Part shown: positions 1 to 8,486 of the stretch, piece by piece
Layout: each line of letters opens with the position of its first letter
Position numbering within the stretch: the stretch's first letter is position 1
Assembly: GCA_039111635.1 (NCBI GenBank)
Contig: JBCAQO010000009.1
Coordinates: 2,185,129 to 2,206,933, forward strand
Source: Heterobasidion occidentale
Taxonomy: Eukaryota; Basidiomycota; Agaricomycetes; Russulales; Bondarzewiaceae
DNA: 21,805 bases
Direction: 5' to 3'
Program-made: the position numbers and the translations under genes
The notes under the pieces: generated by a model
The model's database searches: none
What the model saw: only the letters and a program-made list of their open reading frames with translations
Told to the model about the DNA's origin: nothing

Positions 1-2
1 AT

Positions 3-146
3 TTGGAAGCAGACCTCACACAGAACAACTCAATCTTCTATGTTGGTCACAACAGAAACTACATACTGATGGCTGTGCAAAAAAATCATTGCAATAAGCG
101 TATGGAAGATATGAGATTTTCTATAGTGTCTTTAATAATGGAGTAA
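3..146 (+). pseudogene. coding-like relic at left edge, cut off by the copia element
   Basis: One frame is open from the left edge to a TAA at 144-146 (47 codons). Its composition looks coding: it is rich in N, R, K and aromatic residues, includes the strings YVGHNRNYILM and KRMEDMRF, and lacks low-complexity runs. The copia LTR begins ten bases after the stop, so this may be an exon whose gene was broken by that insertion. More plus-strand coding relic appears on the far side of the element (4797-5215), and the two may belong to one gene. I do not recognise a family. The alternative is a chance open stretch. Confidence 0.35.
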
Positions 147-155
147 AGGTCCAAC

Positions 156-412
156 TGTTGAGGTTCAATATGCAACATGTGTGTATTATGTGGCTCAGAC
201 AGTATGGACACATGGACCAGTAGTTTAGATGTGTTGCGGCAGCGGTGGTTCTTCTCCCTTAGTCATTTTTGTAATAAGACTGAGATGAGTAGAATTGCAC
301 CCACTCTCTCTGTATTGTGCCTTGATCACTCATATACCTTAGGCATTGTTTAGATACATAATAGACTCAGTCATTTGTGTAACAAGACTAAGACATTGTT
401 TAGGCTTTAATA
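156..412 (+). repeat. 5' LTR of the copia element
   Basis: This 257-bp LTR starts TGTTGAGG and aligns end to end with 4428-4686. By eye about 15-18 percent of positions differ, mostly transitions, several of them CG in one copy against TG or CA in the other. Examples are TTGCGGCAG against ATGTGGCAG and GACATTG against GGCGTTG. The terminal CA has become TA. The sequence just inside (GGTTATGGGC) may be a decayed primer-binding site, but I cannot assign a tRNA. Confidence 0.85.
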
Positions 413-725
413 GGTTATGGGCTTTTGATAGTGTGCTACTGGCCATTGGTTTTTGCCTCAACCCCCTCAGTTCTCTCTTTTACTGCTTCTTTTGGTTTTC
501 CTCTTATTAATCTCTCGCCTGCACCTTTTAGTGCTCATTTATCACTCACTTGTCCTTTTCTTATGCACATATAGCCATTCTTTGCCACTGCTACCACTGC
601 CTTCTAGTAGCACCTATTGGAGGACTTCATTTGGCAACCCTTTCCTCATCCTCCCTTCTGACACCAGCAAACCATCCCTCCCCATCCAGACACTTGCTTT
701 GCACTCTTGGCCTAAAGACCTCCTG
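413..725 (+). pseudogene. copia gag, N-terminal part (broken)
   Basis: This stretch follows the 5' LTR and runs up to the inserted family A LTR. It reads as Ser/Leu/Pro-rich peptide in two overlapping frames (from 453 and from 550), with no single intact frame. Position within the element is the main reason to call it gag. The coding continues after the inserted LTR at 1585, where a Gag-like NW...W...L pattern is recognisable. Open frames that run across the 726 junction are artefacts of the insertion. Confidence 0.5.
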
Positions 726-1579
726 TGTTAGAACTGTGTCCTAACATGTGCTTTACACGTGAGCAAGGAGATCAGTCAAGTGGTTTGCTTGTGACTTAGA
801 CTCAAACTCAGTTTTGTGACTCATTAAATTGACATGCTAATGCATGAATACTTACAAATTTATAATTACATCTACATACTTCAGTATGAACACTTCCATA
901 TGATCAGTTCCTGAATCTATCCTAATGTGGACAGACATTTGATATAGTTACTATACTTAGATAGATTGTAGGTCAGTGCTTACAGATTTCAATTGTTTAC
1001 TTGATTGCTTCTGTACCTTGACACTTGTCAGGTAGATTAGCATTTAGATGCACAGACCAAATCCCAATCTAGCCCTAAATAGCTTGTACATATATATAGC
1101 CAAGATGAGCTTCTAAAAAGCTCAGCTTGTTCACCTGTAATACACTTAATCTCTACACTGCACCTGGCATCTGGCTACCGTTCTAGCTCATACTTTACAA
1201 ATGTTGTCAGATTTGAGAATCCTTTACACAGTCTAACAACGCACTGGATTGTCTCCTTGCCTCTATCATCTTCTTGTTATATTCTCTAGCATATATACTG
1301 GACTCTCAGCCTTCAGGGTTCTAAGTTAAACTCCTCCCAGCATTATTTGTTTGACAGGGGAAAACAGCCCTGTACTTGCACATCATTGAGAAACCCTCAA
1401 GGATTATCCTCTTAAACTCTGTAAAGAGAAAGCAGACAATGACCCCAAATTCCTACAAAGAGCACAAAAATGATTCATTGTCTTTATCCATTGGAGTCTA
1501 CAGCTACAAGACACTGTAGAAGGATAGCTTAAGGATCCTCTTCATAAATTAGTGCACATAATAGGTCTCCGACCTACCA
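726..1579 (+). mobile_element. family A solo LTR, old copy, inserted in copia gag
   Basis: This 854-bp unit begins TGTTAGAAC and ends CCTACCA. It is flanked by a perfect 5-bp duplication, TCCTG at 721-725 and 1580-1584, which marks a solo LTR left by LTR-LTR recombination. It matches, along its whole length, the reverse complement of 18765-19607. Shared landmarks are TATATATAGCC followed by GATGAGCTTCTAA, the ACACTGTAGAA region, and the terminal CATAATAGGTCTCC. It has only about 4 CpG by hand count against about 27 in the other copy, so it is much older or was more heavily methylated. The ATATATATAGCC box near 1089 is the likely TATA element. Confidence 0.9.
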
Positions 1580-1584
1580 TCCTG

Positions 1585-2440
1585 TTGAATGGCTGAAAAC
1601 TGGCTGCATTGGTATACTCACTTGGACGACATCCTGGGCATGTCTGGTAGGCTCTATCGCTATGCTGAGGGCTCCATCCCATGTCCATCTAATATTCTCA
1701 ATCTGCATGTGGTGCACAACTAGGACAATAACAATTGCTCCATTCTCTTCTTCATTTGGTCCAAACTTCACCTATCTGAGCATCAGTACATTGCCACCTG
1801 CGTGATGGCCACTGATGCCCTTGCCATTCTGTGTGTTTGCCACAAACAGCGCAGCCCTCTCACTCAGATGCTGATCATCCAGGATGCTCTTCATTTATAC
1901 TACTCTTGTTTGGTCCTTTTTAGCCAGACCTTGGTCACCTTCCATGACATTAAAACCTGCATTCTGAATATAGGAAAGATTTTCAACAACAACTTTGCAT
2001 GTATGCTCATGCTGAATGGTCTTTAGGACCTTCCACATCTCTGTGATCAAATTGCCACCTTTTTGTCTGGCAGCACCCTTACACCTTAGACCGTCATCAA
2101 TCACCTCAACATTGAGCAATTTATCATGTCAAGCAACTCCACTATGCCCACCATCCTTGCTGTCCCCTCCTATTTTAGTCCTGGTCATGACATCAATCCC
2201 TTCTGTCACCTCTGCCCTAACTGTAAGCGGGAAACTTACTCTGTAGAATTCTGTGTTGCACCCAGCAGCAGTATGGAAGGATGTTCCATTCAGAACACCA
2301 TCAACACTCCGCATGCCACCAAAAGGAAGAGCACTGGGGATGGCCAGCCACCTGGCAGTTTGGGTTACAAGGATGGCTTGGCTCAAAGGGCGCACATAGC
2401 CATTCACCTCGTGTTTTCCACAATGAAAAGGGTTGGGAGT
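1585..2440 (+). pseudogene. copia gag, C-terminal part with zinc knuckle
   Basis: Right after the inserted LTR a minus-one frame reads as copia Gag (ENWLHWYTHLDDILG..., then G-rich and W/ND positions), and the reading then shifts to other frames. The middle part (1802-2026) resembles the helical Gag core of copia elements. It is followed by a CX2CX4-X-X4C zinc knuckle at 2213-2254. Stops interrupt the stretch near 2026 and 2449. The product would have packaged element RNA in cytoplasmic particles. No intact frame remains. Confidence 0.7.
2213..2254 (+). other. Gag zinc knuckle with His replaced by Tyr
   Basis: The codons read C-P-N-C-K-R-E-T-Y-S-V-E-F-C. This is the CX2CX4HX4C pattern with Tyr (TAC) where His (CAC) is expected, a single C-to-T change. 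The VEFC context matches copia Gag proteins of fungi as I know them. The knuckle would no longer bind zinc normally. Confidence 0.7.
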
Positions 2441-2639
2441 ATATACTAGTAAATGGCAAACTCATCTACACTGGCAATCCTGCAGGTTTTGTGCCTTTGT
2501 CCTCTCTGCATGCTTCCAGCAGCTTTATAAGTCTTACTACAGCTGATATTGCATCAATGTCCCTATGTCGGTCGGTGACGTCCAGGAACATGAGTATTGG
2601 CTCTCAGATCCTTCTCTGACTGCAACAGTCAACTAATCT

Positions 2640-3060
2640 ACAACCTGTTGGGCGGTCGACTATGTGTATCTCCTTGTTGTGCCTCTTGACTCTTCTCTCT
2701 GCTCCCTTCTCTCACTTGCCAACCAGCTTTTCTTTTTTAACACATAGGAAACTATGCATGTCTTTTCTGAGCACTTGGACTTCTTCTTACTCAAGCCTAT
2801 TGCTCCCTGCACCATTAGTATCATTGGGGTGTTCTGCATTCAGGCCATTGGCATTGGATCCATCTATCTTGTAGGCAGGAAGGGAATTAAGCTTCAGCTT
2901 GACAATGTTCTCTACATTCCTGTGGCTATCATCTGTCTTATCTCTGTAATTCAGCTCAACCACCACAACAACCTTGTCAGCCACTTTGATAACAACACTT
3001 GCTTGATTACTAGCAACAGCAACACCATTGTGGCCTACAGCATCGTAACTGGCAATTGGT
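2640..3060 (+). pseudogene. copia aspartic protease domain (broken)
   Basis: The frame running from 2754 has the copia protease pattern: HVFSEHLDFF, then ISIIGVFCIQAIGIGSIYL, then LDNVLYIPVAIICLISV. The last two parts are the usual AIGIG and nVLYIP...LiSV blocks. The expected catalytic D-T/S-G a few codons upstream reads N-T-stop (AAC ACA TAG near 2739-2747), so both the catalytic Asp and the frame are lost. The normal role is cleavage of the Gag-Pol polyprotein. Confidence 0.72.
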
Positions 3061-3129
3061 TGCTTTACCATCTTTTATCCTCCTTGTCTGCCAAACATCT
3101 TGCCCTTCATACCTCCAGTCATCTCCCAC

Positions 3130-3836
3130 TCTCAACACCTGGCACCATCACCTTAGTCATGCTAACCTTTGCACCATCCTCAGTATGGCCCATAACTCTA
3201 CTGTTACAGGTATGCCTGTCGATCTCTTTCTCACTGCTAAATGTAAATCACGCATTCTAGGCAAACAGGTCTAGAATTTAGTTTCAAAAATATAAAAGAG
3301 AACAGGGTGACTAGATGGCTAGGGCATGTCCATGTGAATCTTACTGGTCCCATGTCTATAGTTTCAAAGTTTAGAAATTTGTACTCAATGAACCTTATCA
3401 ATGACTTCTCTAGTCACCCTTGGAGTTTTTCATTGAAGTTGAAGGCTGAGGTGTTTCCCTGCCTTCAGGCTTAGGAGTGTGCTATGGTACTTTTAGTTGG
3501 CACATCAGTGGGTATTTATGTTACAGACAATGACAAGCTTGAGTTGCATGAGATGGAGGCATAGTGTCAATCTAACAGATTCAAGCACCAGTTTACTGTG
3601 ACATACACTTCCACTTAGAATAGTTGCACTAAGCACCTTTATCTTACTATCATGAACAAGGCATGCATTATGAGTCTCCCCTAAAGTGCCTCTGAGTATC
3701 TCTGGAATGAGTTCAATGTCACCACTGTGTATCTTTTCACTCTCACTCCATCTTCCTCTCTGAACAGCCAGACTCTATTTAAAGTCTGGTATGGCTGCAA
3801 ACCAAATCTCTCTCACCTCCAAGAGATCAGGTGTAA
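3130..3836 (+). pseudogene. copia integrase with GAG-pre-integrase (broken)
   Basis: At about 3143 a frame reads TWHHHLSHANLCTILSMA followed by TVTGMP, the His-containing GAG-pre-integrase block. The catalytic core follows: VNLTGPMSIVSKF, then LINDFSS, then TDNDKLELHE. These match the D, DD-FS and DNG-E blocks of copia integrase, but the first catalytic Asp reads Asn (VNLTGP) and LINDF has N for the first D. Several TAG/TGA stops interrupt it. The end block WYGCKPNLSHLQEIRCK resembles the P-HL--G- region at the end of the integrase. The domain is then joined directly to RNase H. Confidence 0.78.
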
Positions 3837-4372
3837 GGTCGCTCTGCACATTGTCTATTACCTTAAAGGCATCCGTCATCTCACTCTAACCTTAGGTGGC
3901 GACGACATCTTTCTTCTTGGTTTCTCAGACTTATACTATGCTAATTGCATTGATATACATAAGTCAGTTAGTGGCTACTGCTTCTCCCTCAGCGCCAGCA
4001 TGATCTCTTGGTCTTTATGCAAACAATGCACTGTTACTAACTTATCCTATACGGCCAAATGCATTGCTTTCTCTAAAGCCTTACATAATTGTATGTGGCT
4101 TTGGCAATTTCTCCATACTCTCAACATCTTCTAGCTTACTGCTACTTCCTTGCTCTGTGACAACAACAGCACACTCACTCTCTTGCACAACCAAGCTTTT
4201 TATTCTCACACCAAACATTGATGTCCACTACCATTACATTCGACAATGTGTTGAGGCTAGCAATATCATCATCAGCTATGTCTACTCTACCAAAAACACT
4301 GCCAACATTCTTATTAAGGCTCTCAAACTGGCTGACTTTATTTGCCTACATGGATATCTTGGAGTCAAATGA
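3837..4372 (+). pseudogene. copia RNase H domain, fused after an internal deletion
   Basis: The reading ALHIVYYLKGIRHLTL, FLLGFSDLYYAN, KSVSGYCFSL and ISWSLCKQ matches the copia RNase H blocks (A--YLKGT, SDADWA-D, RKS-SGY-F-L, ISW-SKKQ). The expected EAEY is SYTAKC, so a catalytic Glu is lost. The tail VHYHYIRQCVE and STKNTANILIKAL corresponds to KHID-RYHFIR---E and T--N-AD--TK-L, after one frame change near 4200. It ends with a TGA at 4370-4372. The frame from 3727 runs through the junction from integrase into RNase H without a stop. Confidence 0.85.
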
Positions 4373-4427
4373 GTTTCAAGTAAGGAGGAGTTTCTTTCTA
4401 GTTTAGGTTTCAGAAAGAGCATGCACA

Positions 4428-4686
4428 TGTTGAGGAGTGTGCAATATGCAATGCGTGTGTGTTACATGGCTCAAATAGTATGGACACGTGACCAGTAGCT
4501 TAAACATGATGTGGCAGTGTGGTTCCTCTCCCTAAGCTGTTTGTGTAACAAGACTGAAGTGAGTAGAATTGTGCCTGCCCCCTCTGTATTGTGCCTTGCT
4601 CACTCACATACCTTGGGTGTTGTTTAGGTACAAAATAGACTCAGTTGTTTGTGTAACAAGACTGAGGCGTTGTTTAGGCTTTAACA
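4428..4686 (+). repeat. 3' LTR of the copia element
   Basis: This 259-bp partner of 156-412 has intact TG...CA ends (TGTTGAGG...TTTAACA). It keeps a few CpGs lost in the left copy. Its long shared blocks include TGTGTAACAAGACTGA and CTCTGTATTGTGCCTTG. Two short purine-rich strings lie upstream (GGAGGAG near 4384 and AGAAAGAG at 4412-4419), and either could be the remains of the polypurine tract. Confidence 0.87.
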
Positions 4687-4796
4687 CAAAAGATGATCTG
4701 TAATTGTACAATGGAGTAACCTTTAACCTTATTAGCAAGAACAAGCCATAAATTACTATTAAAAATTCAACACTCATTTTTAACACCCTGTGCTAG

Positions 4797-5215
4797 CCAG
4801 GCCATCATCTTATCGTTGATGATCATGACAGAATTATTCTGTTCATATAGCCAATCCTCTGATGGGAGACATGCTTGGGCAAGATGTGAGGGAAAGGCCA
4901 TCTTTGAAGCAAATACCAATTGTGTTTGAAATAAACTTGATACCAAATCTCAACAGAATTGAAAGAGAGCTGAGAATTGCTGGAGGTAGAGGCAGTCCTT
5001 CAACCACTAATTGCAAAGGTGAGAAAAGATTGCTGTGACAATAGCAGAAGTAATCTACTAGCACTGGACAAAGATCAGGGAGCAAGAATAATGTTGCAGC
5101 CTTATCAATAGAGATTTGATGGATTGATGGACAAATAGTAAGACAAAAGGCAGTAGATTTTATTAAGAACACATGAGGAGCTAAAGAACCTGGGAAGAAT
5201 GTGCACCATCAAAGA
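4797..5215 (+). pseudogene. plus-strand coding relic of unknown function
   Basis: A probable acceptor (TTTTAACACCCTGTGCTAG, ending 4796) is followed by a coding-like frame PGHHLIVDDHDRIILFI (4797-4847). After a frame slip comes NYSVHIANPLMGDMLGQ and on to GGRGSPSTTNCKG, stopping with TGA at 5036-5038. A third frame, LLALDKDQGARIMLQPYQ and RFDGLMDK, follows with TAG stops that look like mutated CAG. A possible donor GTAATT at 4700 would make a 97-nt intron before 4797. It may be the downstream part of the gene whose left piece is at 3-146. No family is recognised. A longer antisense frame over 4843-5172 is Leu/Ser/Cys-rich and less convincing. Confidence 0.4.
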
Positions 5216-5310
5216 AACCCATTCTTTTGGCTGGGTAATTATTGTCATTATATCAGCAAATGAGCAAAAAACCTTACCTAACTTATTGATTACTTACAGG
5301 TTTTAATAAT
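5216..5310. other. A+T-rich spacer, no feature seen
   Basis: Short spacer between the plus-strand relic and the palindromic repeat. Nothing recognised. Confidence 0.5.
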
Positions 5311-5498
5311 GACTTGCAAGCACATTAAGCTTACAAGTATCTGCACTTGCAAAAGTGCTATTAGCTATGTCTCTAATCAGTAAGTAAGCTTATAAGGAAT
5401 ATGTAAGACGTAAGCTAGAGTACTTGCTTTATCTTATCTCAAGTGCTACTAGCTAGGTCATTGTGTGTAAGTAGCTTGTAAGCTATGTAGCAAGTGAC
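5311..5498. repeat. MITE-like imperfect inverted repeat
   Basis: The left arm (about 5313-5346) contains ACATTAAGCTTACAAGTATC. The reverse complement of the right arm (about 5465-5494) reads ACATAGCTTACAAGCTACTT, so the arms pair imperfectly across about 180 bp. Inside are a perfect 6-bp hairpin (GCACTT-GCAA-AAGTGC, 5343-5358) and a near-identical direct repeat AAGTGCTATTAGCTATGTC / AAGTGCTACTAGCTAGGTC (5353 and 5440). There is no coding capacity. Size and structure fit a non-autonomous DNA transposon or a palindromic satellite unit. A target duplication is not clear. Confidence 0.45.
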
Positions 5499-5929
5499 AC
5501 CTTAAAATCTAGCAATTATGCAATCCTGATAGCTTATGGTAAGCTATTGAGACAATTTTGATATCCTTAGCTAATCATATTTTTCTACAATTTAATATTT
5601 GTGATATTACAAATTCAACTTCTCACTATGATAGGTATAAGATGACAAAATCTGAATCTGACAAAAAATGTCTATGATTGGAATCTCACATGACATGTAC
5701 ATATGTGATAGTGCTACCATCAAAGTGACACTAAAGGTAGGCCCATAAAATCTTGTAGTCATAGTGGTAATTTAGCAGGCTGATGCAGTATATATTACTT
5801 ACCATGAGCTCCTTATTCCAAGTCTTTATCAACACACATAGCCTGTTCTAAAAGGCAAGTCAAAAACTGAGCTTGAGCCTGGGCCCAAGCCTACACACTT
5901 AAATAAGGTATTGTCTTATTACAGGGGTT
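5499..5929. other. non-coding stretch, nothing recognised
   Basis: About 430 bp of A+T-rich sequence with scattered stops in all frames. I see no repeat, RNA gene or conserved coding block. Confidence 0.5.
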
Positions 5930-6114
5930 GTTAGACTCTATCACTTTGTATGTGTAGATGAGCAGCTTGGTCCATACTCTGTTAGACTTCTACTGCAGTG
6001 AATGTATGCATCAACACGTTGACCCTACTTATGGTGCAAAAAGTGGCTAGAGACATCTTTCAGATTAGGCTTCTTGAAATAACCATTCAACCACATGAGT
6101 AATGCATGCTCAGC

Positions 6115-6165
6115 CTGAAAGAGTAGTAAGTATAAATTTATATTGAAAATAGTAGAAAATGCTAC
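6115..6165 (-). other. 51-nt intron in the minus-strand gene relic
   Basis: Donor GTAGCA, acceptor CTCTTTCAG. Removing it joins VLAIAT to AEHALLMWL in phase 0. The intron itself is also open (51 is a multiple of 3), so retention cannot be excluded from frame alone. Confidence 0.5.
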
Positions 6166-6300
6166 TGTTGCAATAGCAAGCACAGTGGCTCTGATTGGCT
6201 TGGCCTTAGATCTTGTGGCATCTGGGATGGCCACAACTGATTTGAGGTGGCTAGTAAACAACCGTAAGACATACTTGGCTTGGAATAGGACTTGAAGCAT

Positions 6301-6369
6301 CTATAAAAGGTTAAGTAACAGTGATAATAAGATAATGACAATGCTGTACTATATAAAATGCATGTATAC
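6301..6369 (-). other. 69-nt intron in the minus-strand gene relic
   Basis: Donor GTATAC, branch-like TTACTTAACC, acceptor TTTTATAG. The downstream frame (LQVLFQAKYVLRLF) is one base out of step with the upstream exon (MLTHKWPAHK). This suggests a lost base at the junction. Confidence 0.45.
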
Positions 6370-6505
6370 TTATGAGCTGGCCATTTATGAGTCAACATTC
6401 ATATTGCCCCATAGAAATGGAACTAATAGAGCATTGTCTCCTTATGGAACAGCCTATGTGATAAACTTGGCTCTTTCCTTGCTGTTGGAAAGTTGTCTAA
6501 CTATT

Positions 6506-6569
6506 CTTTAAAGAACATATTAATTGCAACAATTGTGTTAGGAGCAAAATTGCTGCATCATTCACATAC
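6506..6569 (-). other. 64-nt intron in the minus-strand gene relic
   Basis: Donor GTATGTG, branch-like GCTCCTAACAC, acceptor TTCTTTAAAG. Splicing opens the frame LDNFPTARKEPSLSHRLFHK after one TAG. Confidence 0.5.
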
Positions 6570-6581
6570 CTGTTAGATAGT

Positions 6582-6636
6582 CTGGTAAACAGGTTAAGTG
6601 CATCAACAATGACCCTTGTACAAGAGGCTTACTTAC
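6582..6636 (-). other. 55-nt intron in the minus-strand gene relic
   Basis: Consensus donor GTAAGTAAG, branch-like GCACTTAACC, acceptor TTTACCAG. This is the best-looking intron of the relic. Confidence 0.55.
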
Positions 6637-7099
6637 CAACTAAAACATTACCCCCTTCTAGGTGAGAACCTGGTGGTGGGTAGGAAAGACACAGTTCTAG
6701 AGGGCCTGGGCCTTGTTGAGGAGATTGGTGTTCCATAGGTTGAGACAAGTACCAACATAGTTGATCCATATTAGGATATACAACTCTCGCCACTAGTTGA
6801 GAGTGCCCGAAGAAAGATTCTTGTTCATGAAGTTCTTGCAAGAAGTATGAGCCTTTGATGGTGAGTGCTTTTGCTTGTGAAGGATTGGCTCTGGGGCCTT
6901 GAATACCTATCATTATCTAGAGCATGGAGGCACTAATGACCGCAACACTATTGTCAGTGCATCAGCTTTGCTGACACTAGATAGTAAGGAGACCTACCTA
7001 TCCTGCAAAAAGCTTGGCACTACTTGGGAATATCTCATCTTTGTCAGAAGACAAGATGTCAATAGTGGCTAGTAGAACTCATTGTGCCTTAAGTTTTGC

Positions 7100-7168
7100 C
7101 TAAGAATATTAGTGGTAAGCACTAGGCTAATGTTTGTCTTACCTGAAATATAGTAGGATAGCTCTTAC
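7100..7168 (-). other. 69-nt intron in the minus-strand gene relic
   Basis: Donor GTAAGAGC, branch-like CCACTAATATT, acceptor TTCTTAG. It joins KELKTRIFQ to AKLKAQ-stop-VLLATIDIL in phase 0. The TGA is explained by one CGA-to-TGA change. Confidence 0.55.
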
Positions 7169-7740
7169 TTGAAAGATCCTTGTCTTGAGCTCCTTCTCCT
7201 TTGTTGCCACAACATTGTTGACAGGTATGGCAACCCTTTCCTTTCCTTTGGCATATGCTGAAATATCATCATAGAATCTGTGGGGCACAACTTGAGTATG
7301 TAGTAAGTGCTTTGTGCCTCGGCTGTATCTTCTTCTTCTTGGAGACCTCTATGTTCAAAGGGGTCAGGCTCATTAGATGAACTATAAGGTACACTAGTGT
7401 AGCCTAGTACTTCTTTGAAAGCAGTGTGATAGTTCTTAAATGCAGTGGTGAGTTGCATGCACTTCTTCTTCTTAAATGCAAGTTGCTGATCAAACATTCC
7501 CACGTAAAGTGCCCGCTTTGGGTACTGGTTGTCCAAGAGTGGTCTTCCTCAATCTCATTGTTATTGTTGATAGTATCTGAATTAACCTCTGTAGAATTCT
7601 CATTGTTATTATCCTGAACAGTATGAGCATCCTAGATTCTTGTCTTGCTTGATAGTAGCTGTCATACCACCAATGTCTGTGTGTCATTGCAACACCCAAG
7701 GGTACCATCTTGAACAACAATCAAATGAACACTAGGTATA

Positions 7741-8322
7741 TGTTATGACTTGACCTATTGGAGCTGTCTACCTGATGGTTAAGCCTAAAATATACTAGGT
7801 GGCTCTACCATGAAGCATATATCAAGGTATTCAGCATTGTCTTTAGAAGGACAACAACTTAATAGATCACACCATCATTGGTAGAGGATCCCCAACAGGA
7901 TTAGGGCACAAGGATATGAGCATTTATATGCCATGAGCTTAGGGCTGTATGGGTAAGCACCTTTTCGCAACCTGGTTGGAAAGGTGTGAAGGGAAAAATA
8001 TAAGAGTTGGCACTGATAGAGAGACAGTGGCTGTAGGGCTCCTAAAGGGATAGCTTTAGGAATTATTGACACTTACTCTATACCCTATATGGTATATAAG
8101 GCCCATTGATTTGGCTAAGGATCTTTAGTCTATTTTCTTTGTACATTTGTATCATTCTATACGGACACCTTTGTTCTTAGATAGTCATTCTACTGTCTAC
8201 CACTGCTCTATACTCCTGTATTATCCCTCTAATATAGTCGAGACTTCCATTGTCACTCTGTCAGTATGCGACCTAGGGAAGAATCTGACACTCTTGGGTT
8301 ATTGAACAAGCAGTTCATAACA
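7741..8322 (+). repeat. 5' LTR of the gypsy chromovirus
   Basis: This 582-bp LTR starts TGTTATGA and ends TCATAACA, perfect 8-bp inverted ends. The first 290 bp or so align with 19799-20085, including ACTTGACCTATTGG, AAGGTATTCAGCAT and GCAACCTGGTTGGAAAGGTG. The opening TGTTATGAC against TGTTACAAC in the right copy points to an ancestral CG. TATATAAG at 8093-8100 is a likely TATA box. I cannot match the sequence after 8322 (CTAGAATAGACTG) to a tRNA 3' end. Confidence 0.82.
8093..8100 (+). promoter_or_regulatory. probable TATA box in the gypsy 5' LTR
   Basis: TATATAAG lies about 350 bp inside the LTR, followed by pyrimidine-rich sequence. This is the usual U3/R arrangement. Assigned by position and motif only. 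Confidence 0.4.
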
Positions 8323-8486
8323 CTAGAATAGACTGAATCTTTCCCCTACCTTGCATACTACTCTGCTTTACTGCCACACACTCTCTCACAACCCTTATCA
8401 GTGGCATAGACCCTTATCAAAGAGCGTTAGCATACACACCCTAAAGCAAAACCTAGGCCTTAACTATCCACTAGGCACTAGACAAA
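8323..8486 (+). other. untranslated leader of the gypsy element
   Basis: Spacer between the LTR and the first Gag-like frame. It is C+A-rich and no primer-binding site is recognised. Confidence 0.4.

Larger units (their letters stand above)
156..4686 (+). mobile_element. degenerate Ty1/copia LTR retrotransposon lacking reverse transcriptase
   Basis: The element has two similar LTRs (156-412 and 4428-4686), each starting TGTTGAGG and ending TTAACA (TTAATA in the left copy). Between them, in Ty1/copia order, are Gag with a zinc knuckle, protease, GAG-pre-integrase, integrase and RNase H. The reverse transcriptase domain between integrase and RNase H is absent, so the internal region is much shorter than in an autonomous element. 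A family A solo LTR (726-1579) splits gag. Stops and frameshifts occur throughout and the element cannot be autonomous. No convincing target duplication is visible: CCAAC lies before the element and CAAAA after it. Confidence 0.88.
5930..7740 (-). pseudogene. intron-rich gene relic of unknown function
   Basis: Read from 7740 leftwards, a series of coding-like blocks is separated by GT-AG introns. The blocks are: RALYVGMFDQQLAFKKKK and YTSVPYSSSNEPDPFEHRG; FYDDISAYAKGKERVAIPVN to KELKTRIFQ; then VLLATIDILSSDKDEIFPSS; then QAKALTIKGSYFLQELHEQ; then LDNFPTARKEPSLSHRLFHK; then RLFTSHLKSVVAIPDATRSK; then ALLMWLNGYFKKPNLKDVSS. Introns are at 7100-7168 (69 nt), 6582-6636 (55), 6506-6569 (64), 6301-6369 (69) and 6115-6165 (51), plus a weaker one at 6917-6997 (81). 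Donors are GTAAGA, GTAAGT, GTATGT, GTATAC and GTAGCA. Branch-like CTTAAC, CCTAAC or CTAAT lies near most acceptors. Stops fit CpG or TGG transitions (for example TGA at 7079-7081). The gypsy LTR begins at 7741, so the 5' end may have been cut off. Family not recognised. Confidence 0.55.

Noticed and set aside
453..744. Two overlapping Leu/Ser-rich open frames
   Set aside because: They run out of decayed copia gag into the inserted LTR at 726, so their ends are artefacts of the junction.
2129..3071. Antisense open frames over copia gag and protease
   Set aside because: They are shadows of the recognisable plus-strand domains.
148..4691. Target duplication of the copia element
   Set aside because: CCAAC against CAAAA matches at only 3 of 5 positions, so no duplication is claimed.
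4843..5172. 109-codon minus-strand frame rich in Leu, Ser and Cys
   Set aside because: The plus-strand reading of the same bases is more protein-like (charged and mixed composition), so the antisense frame is probably its shadow.
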